Shown here one piece after another: positions 49,398 to 54,294 of a stretch of 54,294 nucleotides of DNA. Position 1 is the first letter of the stretch. The number at the start of each line of letters is the position of its first letter. A program made the position numbers and the translations under genes. The notes beneath the pieces are model-generated. The model saw only the letters and a program-made list of their open reading frames with translations. It was not told where the DNA came from and ran no database searches. The DNA is from Lachnospiraceae bacterium (lineage in GTDB: Bacteria > Bacillota > Clostridia > Lachnospirales > Lachnospiraceae), in assembly GCA_016284175.1 (NCBI GenBank), contig JAEEOJ010000070.1, positions 1-54,294 on the forward strand, given 5' to 3'.

Positions 49398-52271
49398 TTA
49401 ATCTCCGGCCTGGCCGTTATTTATAGGCGTGTTAGCTTCACCGTTTAACAGTTCATCCTGTTCGTATATACCGTAATAATAAGCATATACATCTTTTGCA
49501 ACCTGTGCTGCGTTGTTTGAATCATAACCGTTCATGATTCGAACAGTTACTGATATTTCAGGGTTTGCATAAGGTGCATATGATATAAACAAAGCGTGGC
49601 AGGCTTCGTTCCATGCTTCCTGTGCGGTACCTGTTTTACCGGCAACTTCAAGATCGTAATCAAAATATGCCTTATGTTCTACTACTTCTCTCATACCTCT
49701 CTGAAGAGTATTCCATACAGTCTGGTCGAGTGTAATGTAATTTCTGACTTCAGCCGAATTGTCGAGATAAAGTTCGCCGTTTGAATCATAGATTTTATCA
49801 ATCAGTGTATAGTTATAAACCGTACCTTTATTAGCAACTGCTGTTACATATCTTGAAAGTCCGACAGTTGTATAGGCATGAGTACCCTGACCAATCATAG
49901 AAGGAACAGGTAAGTCATCTGACACATTAGGCTCTGATTCTGCTATTTCAACACCTGATTTTTCAGAAAGTCCAAACATGTCGGCATAAGTATACATTCT
50001 TTGGATTCCAAGTTTCGGATTATAAACACCGTTGTCGTTGGCGAGTCTGTAACCAACCTCATAAAAGAAGCAGTTACAGGAATTAGCAATACCTCCTTCA
50101 ACGTTAAGGTTTCCGTGTGCACCGGGTGAAATCCAGCATTTATGAACTACACCGGTTAATTTGTCGAAATAACCTTTACACTGAATGGTTGAACTCAAAT
50201 CAATTACGCCTTCTTCAAGACCTGCAACAGATGAAACAAGCTTAAATGTGGAACCGGGAGCACTTCTGTACTGTGTTGCATAATTCCAAAGAGGTCTCGA
50301 ATAATCGTTATTTAAAGCGGCAAGATAATTATTATCCGAATTGGCAAGCCTGTTATTATCGTAAGAAGGATATGAAACAAGTGCCAAAACATCGCCTGTA
50401 TTTACATCTGTAACTACACATGAACCTGAACAGGGTTCCAATGCAAGCTGTGCGGGAGTAATCTTTAATTCTTTTATGAGGTCTGTCATAAACACATATG
50501 ACGAGATTCTGCCCTGCTTAAGTGCGGCAACCTTATCTCCGGGAACATCGATTAAGTTCTGATCGTATAAAATGATGCAGAGCTGTCTTCCTGAAATATA
50601 ATTTCCGGCAATCATGTATTTATAGATTTTCTTTGAGAATTCTTTGTTGTTTCGAAGCTTCTCAAGAGTGATATCAACAATCTTGTCGTAGATTTCCTGA
50701 GTATCCGAATATTTCGTACTCATATTAAGATTATTGACATTAATCCAGTTCATATTGATACAGTATGTCAGATAATCTTTAAGGGAAATAGTCTCATCGG
50801 TGGTCCAGGCGATATACATTTCATCTTCCTGGTTAATAAGATCCTTATCAAGAATCTTTACGTTGTCAGACATTAAATAGTTAACAATATAACTCTGATA
50901 AATCTGATATTCCTTAGGCAGATCCCTGTATGCCTTAGGCTTTTCTTCGTAAAGTTCGTTTTTGATTTCTACGAAAACATCATCCTGTCTGGCGACAAAA
51001 GCATTATATACTTCCTGTTCCGTTTCTGAAGCATAGGGCTTTGAAATATGGTTTAAATCGATAACATTATTGTTGATAAGCTGAAAATATACATCATCAA
51101 TCGGAATCTTAATATCCGCCTGCTTGGTATTTTCTGTCATTGTAAATTCTTTTATGTTATCGATTTTGGAAACAAGAATACCTGCGATTCTCTGCTCCAG
51201 CAGATTGTAAATCGCTATCTGTAAATCCCTGTCAACTGTCAGATAAATATCGTTACCGGTCTTCTCTTCTTTAGTCTTGGTGGAATCAAGCACTTTACCG
51301 AGAACGTCTACATAAACTGTTTCCTTACCTTTAACACCCTTTAAATAAGCTTCCTGGGAATATTCGATACCTGTTTTACCAACATAATCGTTTAAAGTAT
51401 AATCGCTGTTTTCATCCTGGGAATATAAATCATATTCTTCCTGTGAAATCATACCTGTATAGCCGATTATCTGAGAGAAATAGAAAGGATCGTTATATCT
51501 TCTGACGGAATTCTGGTTTACGGTTACACCGGGAAGTGTATTTTCATGCTCCAAAATACTTGCAACGGATTTTTCAGAAATATCCTTGGCTATTGTGGTA
51601 CCCATGTATTTCTGATAACCGGTTAAGGAAAGAGCATAACGAACGGCTACAATTCTTATAACCTCTTCCTTGGTATATCCGCCACCTATTACGAATGATT
51701 CCTTATCATTGGGGTTTTCATAATAACCGACTGCATATTTCTTTCTGTCACAGAAATAATTAATTACGTCTTCAGGGGTGGAATTCTTTTCCTGATAAGT
51801 TAAATCCTGAGTTTTTGCATGACCGTAAATATCGGCTAAAAATCTTAAAAGCTGCGTTCCTTCAACGCTGAATGCATATTCATCGTTTTCATTCACATAG
51901 ACTTTAAAATCCATGTTAAAATCATCGCCGTTTTTTTCTAATATCTTGTACACCTCGTAAATGGTGTTATTAAGCTGCATATTTTTGGTTTTACCGGATT
52001 CGATAACGTCTTCAAAGTTAACGTCATATGAAAGAACATTGTATGCAAGCAGATATCCGTTACGGTCGTAAATATTTCCTCTGATACCGTCTATAGATTT
52101 TTCACGGATGATTTTAAGTTCATAGTTATTTACGAATTCTTCACCTTTTATGATCTGAAGATTAAAAATTCTGACAATAAGAACAACACCGATTGCAATA
52201 AATAAGCAAATCGGCAAAAGAAGACGCGATTTTAAAAAACTTTTTAATTCTTCTCTGAAACGTTCAAACAT
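49398..52271 (-). CDS. mrdA: Penicillin-binding protein 2 (elongation transpeptidase) with a large insertion
   Basis: This class B PBP crosslinks new wall with RodA. It has one N-terminal membrane helix (about 16-36), a pedestal domain (about 50-340) and the transpeptidase motifs SxxK (Ser674), SxN (Ser731) and KTG (Lys879). At 957 residues it is much longer than standard PBP2 (about 650-700). About 250 extra residues lie between TVDRDLQ (345) and GSCVVTDVNTG (616), where other PBP2 proteins have only some 20. The insertion is charged and mostly helical, with no motif I know. Confidence 0.93.
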   Translation of the reverse strand: MFERFREELKSFLKSRLLLPICLFIAIGVVLIVRIFNLQIIKGEEFVNNYELKIIREKSIDGIRGNIYDRNGYLLAYNVLSYDVNFEDVIESGKTKNMQLNNTIYEVYKILEKNGDDFNMDFKVYVNENDEYAFSVEGTQLLRFLADIYGHAKTQDLTYQEKNSTPEDVINYFCDRKKYAVGYYENPNDKESFVIGGGYTKEEVIRIVAVRYALSLTGYQKYMGTTIAKDISEKSVASILEHENTLPGVTVNQNSVRRYNDPFYFSQIIGYTGMISQEEYDLYSQDENSDYTLNDYVGKTGIEYSQEAYLKGVKGKETVYVDVLGKVLDSTKTKEEKTGNDIYLTVDRDLQIAIYNLLEQRIAGILVSKIDNIKEFTMTENTKQADIKIPIDDVYFQLINNNVIDLNHISKPYASETEQEVYNAFVARQDDVFVEIKNELYEEKPKAYRDLPKEYQIYQSYIVNYLMSDNVKILDKDLINQEDEMYIAWTTDETISLKDYLTYCINMNWINVNNLNMSTKYSDTQEIYDKIVDITLEKLRNNKEFSKKIYKYMIAGNYISGRQLCIILYDQNLIDVPGDKVAALKQGRISSYVFMTDLIKELKITPAQLALEPCSGSCVVTDVNTGDVLALVSYPSYDNNRLANSDNNYLAALNNDYSRPLWNYATQYRSAPGSTFKLVSSVAGLEEGVIDLSSTIQCKGYFDKLTGVVHKCWISPGAHGNLNVEGGIANSCNCFFYEVGYRLANDNGVYNPKLGIQRMYTYADMFGLSEKSGVEIAESEPNVSDDLPVPSMIGQGTHAYTTVGLSRYVTAVANKGTVYNYTLIDKIYDSNGELYLDNSAEVRNYITLDQTVWNTLQRGMREVVEHKAYFDYDLEVAGKTGTAQEAWNEACHALFISYAPYANPEISVTVRIMNGYDSNNAAQVAKDVYAYYYGIYEQDELLNGEANTPINNGQAGD

Positions 52272-52781
52272 TTATGAACTCTCCGCGTTTTTCTTTTTAA
52301 ATACATAAGCTTCGATTACCCAGAGCAAAGGATAAATGATAACGGCCACAAGAACCGTATAAACCACTTCGGGTAAAATAATGTTTAAAAAATAAAATCC
52401 AAAATCAAACCTGCTTCTTAATAAGAACAGGAAAAAATATGTGGCAAAGCAGCAAACCAGGTCGCTGCTTATAATCATGATTGCAGGAATTTTAAGGTCT
52501 TTAAGATAAAAGAAGTTATGAAGCAAACCGTTTAAATAACCTATGAGCATAAAAAGGATGGTATAAAAACCGAATATGTCAAATGAACAGACATCCAGTA
52601 AAAGACCGCATGCAAAACCGACAAACATTCCTTCCCTGTCCCCCTGCATAAAGCCCGAACAGGATACCAAAATAATAAGAATGTTCGGAATAATGCTGGA
52701 TATTTTTAACATGGGAAAGACTGTCGTCTGCAATACGAAAAAGATAAGTATTAAAGCTAAATCTATGAAAAATCTTTTCAT
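52272..52781 (-). CDS. mreD: Rod shape-determining membrane protein MreD
   Basis: The 169-residue protein has about five membrane helices and the MreD pattern (LILIFFVLQTTVFP start, IPNILIILVSCSGFMQGDREGMFVGFACGLLLD in part). It bridges MreC with the synthases. It lies between mreC and mrdA with no gap to the latter. Confidence 0.92.
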   Translation of the reverse strand: MKRFFIDLALILIFFVLQTTVFPMLKISSIIPNILIILVSCSGFMQGDREGMFVGFACGLLLDVCSFDIFGFYTILFMLIGYLNGLLHNFFYLKDLKIPAIMIISSDLVCCFATYFFLFLLRSRFDFGFYFLNIILPEVVYTVLVAVIIYPLLWVIEAYVFKKKNAESS

Positions 52782-52789
52782 TCTTTTCC

Positions 52790-53656
52790 TTATTCGAGTT
52801 CGGTCTTAAGCTTGGTAATTACCAGTACTTCACTGATATGCTCAAAGTTAACACTCGGGGTAATATAACCCGACACCGAAAGATGATTGGAATCCTTTTC
52901 CATATAAGAAATGATACCAACCTGAATTCCCGGCAAATAAACATCGGAAATATTGCTTGTAACGATTTTATCTCCGACTTCTACGCCTTTTGCGTTTTCG
53001 GAAAGCTGGTTAAAAGTAATATATCCGTTTTCCATGGTTGAAAGGCTTCCTGAAACCATTAAATGGTCGTTAGTTGTTAAAACCATGCATGAAACATTGC
53101 TTGTATCGTCTATAATACTTAAAACTCTGGACCAGTTTGCTCCGACTTCGGTAATTCTTCCTACCAGTCCGCCGCCGGCCAATACGTTCATGCCGACTTT
53201 CATACCGTCATTTGAACCTTTATCGATAATAAATGTTGAAAACCAGTTGCCTGTGGAACCTGAAATAACTCTGGCGCCTGTCTTGGGATAATCAGAATAT
53301 GTTTCATCAAGCTGATAAAGGATTCTTAATGAGTTAAGTTCAATTTTATCCTGCATAAGGATATCGTTTTCCATGGTAAGCTCATTAACCTGCTTCATTA
53401 GCTTGTTGTTCTGATCAACCAGTTCATTCATCTGCTTGACCATTTCTTTTCTGGAATAAAGCTTCTCTCCGACGATACTGATTCCTTTCTGTAAAGGAAC
53501 AACAGTTACGGAAACAACTTCGTTTAAAGGTCTTAAAGGAATGTCAAAAACGAATGTAAAAAGCATCAAAATAACACAGATTGCCGAAAGAATCAGCAAC
53601 CAGTATTTTGTAGGCAGTTTGTATTTTTCCTGAGGTTTTCTTACTAAAGGGCTCAT
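52790..53656 (-). CDS. mreC: Rod shape-determining protein MreC
   Basis: The 288-residue protein has one membrane helix (about 18-40), a coiled coil (about 65-115) and two beta-barrel domains with VISGSTGNWFSTFIIDKGSNDG and GGLVGRITEVG. It links MreB to the wall machinery. It overlaps the mreB stop by one base (TAATG). Confidence 0.94.
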   Translation of the reverse strand: MSPLVRKPQEKYKLPTKYWLLILSAICVILMLFTFVFDIPLRPLNEVVSVTVVPLQKGISIVGEKLYSRKEMVKQMNELVDQNNKLMKQVNELTMENDILMQDKIELNSLRILYQLDETYSDYPKTGARVISGSTGNWFSTFIIDKGSNDGMKVGMNVLAGGGLVGRITEVGANWSRVLSIIDDTSNVSCMVLTTNDHLMVSGSLSTMENGYITFNQLSENAKGVEVGDKIVTSNISDVYLPGIQVGIISYMEKDSNHLSVSGYITPSVNFEHISEVLVITKLKTELE

Positions 53657-54294
53657 TATACTTCAAAAGTTAAATTCTTATACTTCTTATTGTTTCTAAT
53701 AATTTCTGCAAGACCGAAAATAACACTGTTTTCAGCATTATCTGATGTATTTACCTTAAGGCCGGTACCGTTTGCAACATTCTGACAAAGGTTACTTACC
53801 ATACTGCCGCCGCCTGTAATGTAAATACCCTGCTTATAGATATTTGCACCTATTTCGGGAGGAGTACTTTCGAGAAGTTCCTTAACATTATCGGTAATCT
53901 GCAAAAAGCTTTCTCTTAAGCAGTTCTCAAGCACAATAGGATCAACCATGCATTCAACGGGAAGTCCGCTTGCTACGTTTCTACCGTAAACAACACCCTT
54001 CTCTCCGCTTCTTTTAAGCTCTGCAATCTGCATCTTTAATGCTTCTGCAGATTTTGAACCGATATGAAGGTTGTATTCTTTTCTAACTGTTGCTTTTATG
54101 ATATCGTCGAATTTATTTCCGCCGATTTTTACAAGCTTGGATTTTACGATACCGCCAAATGAAAGAATAGATATTTCGGTTGTATTATATCCGACATCAA
54201 CAATCATAACGCCCTGAGAACTCTTAACATCAATATTAAGACCAATACCGCAGGCGATTGACTTTTCAACAACGGATACGCTTCTGGCCTTCAT
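53656..54294 (-). CDS. mreB: Actin-like protein MreB (3' part)
   Basis: The last 212 residues of an MreB-family protein; the gene starts beyond the window end and the terminal ATG is internal. The actin-fold phosphate-2 loop reads VDVGYNTTEISILSFGGIV, where MreB normally has VDIGGGTTEVAVISLGGIV, so two glycines are changed (Tyr and Asn). Later blocks are normal: NKFDDIIKATVRKEYNLHIG, GLPVE and IYITGGGSMVSNL. It heads the mreC-mreD-mrdA-rodA-mgsA cluster. Confidence 0.9.
   Translation of the reverse strand: MKARSVSVVEKSIACGIGLNIDVKSSQGVMIVDVGYNTTEISILSFGGIVKSKLVKIGGNKFDDIIKATVRKEYNLHIGSKSAEALKMQIAELKRSGEKGVVYGRNVASGLPVECMVDPIVLENCLRESFLQITDNVKELLESTPPEIGANIYKQGIYITGGGSMVSNLCQNVANGTGLKVNTSDNAENSVIFGLAEIIRNNKKYKNLTFEV

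Noticed and set aside
1-54294. tRNA, rRNA, CRISPR array or insertion sequence
   Set aside because: I saw no T-loop signatures in intergenic regions, no regularly spaced direct repeats and no transposase motifs; this is a reading by eye and a tool such as tRNAscan could still find a missed gene.

Overview
This window looks like a chromosomal core region of a low-GC, Gram-positive anaerobe of the class Clostridia, most likely a Lachnospiraceae-type bacterium. The evidence is gene content and order. There is a rpmB / asp23-fakA-recG block. A short HisG is paired with HisZ. The paired radical-SAM genes (TIGR03960/TIGR03936 type) lie next to an RNase E/G and rplU-prp-rpmA-obg. There are spore genes of the ytfI-ytfJ (gerW) type, and a mreBCD-mrdA-rodA-mgsA wall-elongation cluster. 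I see no tRNA, rRNA, CRISPR array, insertion sequence or prophage. Calls rest on reading motifs and gene order, not on database searches.

Layout. Positions 1-5.6 kb (+): end of ruvB, zapA, a U32 peptidase-type gene, a small unknown gene, and a ytfI-like/gerW pair followed by a coiled-coil protein with a C-terminal J-domain. 5.7-10.2 kb: rpmB (-) divergent from asp23-fakA-recG (+). 10.2-11.7 kb: an ECF sigma factor and its probable membrane anti-sigma factor. 11.8-17.9 kb: a type II topoisomerase pair (topoisomerase IV-like), rsmD, coaD and a DivIVA-like coiled-coil gene. 18-24.3 kb: an unknown membrane protein, an RluA-family synthase and a histidine operon hisZ-hisG-hisD-hisB-hisIE that lacks hisH, hisA, hisF and hisC. 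24.3-27.8 kb: radical-SAM pair and a very short RNase E/G. 28.0-29.7 kb: a standalone gene for a protein with eight SHOCT-like repeats. 29.8-33.7 kb: rplU (with leader), prp, rpmA, obg, yhbY and a nadD-yqeK fusion. 33.8-34.7 kb: a c-di-GMP-I riboswitch and terminator in front of a lone type IV prepilin. 34.8-37.3 kb (-): lexA, a Xer-type recombinase and a TtcA-like gene. 37.4-39.8 kb (+): an unknown membrane protein and an AI-2E-family exporter. 40.0-46.8 kb (-): cytidylate-kinase-like, rluD-like, a relic of the AroB helical domain, sepF, yggS, an unknown membrane protein, an HlyD-like adaptor and a small P-loop protein. 46.9-54.3 kb (-): D,D-carboxypeptidase, mgsA, rodA, mrdA, mreD, mreC and partial mreB.

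How the parts fit. Three themes recur. The first is DNA repair and SOS: ruvB, recG, lexA with two LexA-box-like sites, and a further LexA-box-like palindrome at the start of the topoisomerase operon. The second is cell division and shape: zapA, sepF, mreBCD, mrdA, rodA and the carboxypeptidase. The third is ribosome and RNA biology: rpmB, rplU/prp/rpmA, obg, rsmD, two pseudouridine synthases, TtcA-like and RNase E/G. The most interesting items are the riboswitch-controlled pilin, the SHOCT-repeat protein, the possible SOS control of the topoisomerase pair, the catalytically dead AroB-like gene, the HisIE with a degenerate half-barrel domain, and a 23-bp-arm inverted repeat at 39,983-40,064.
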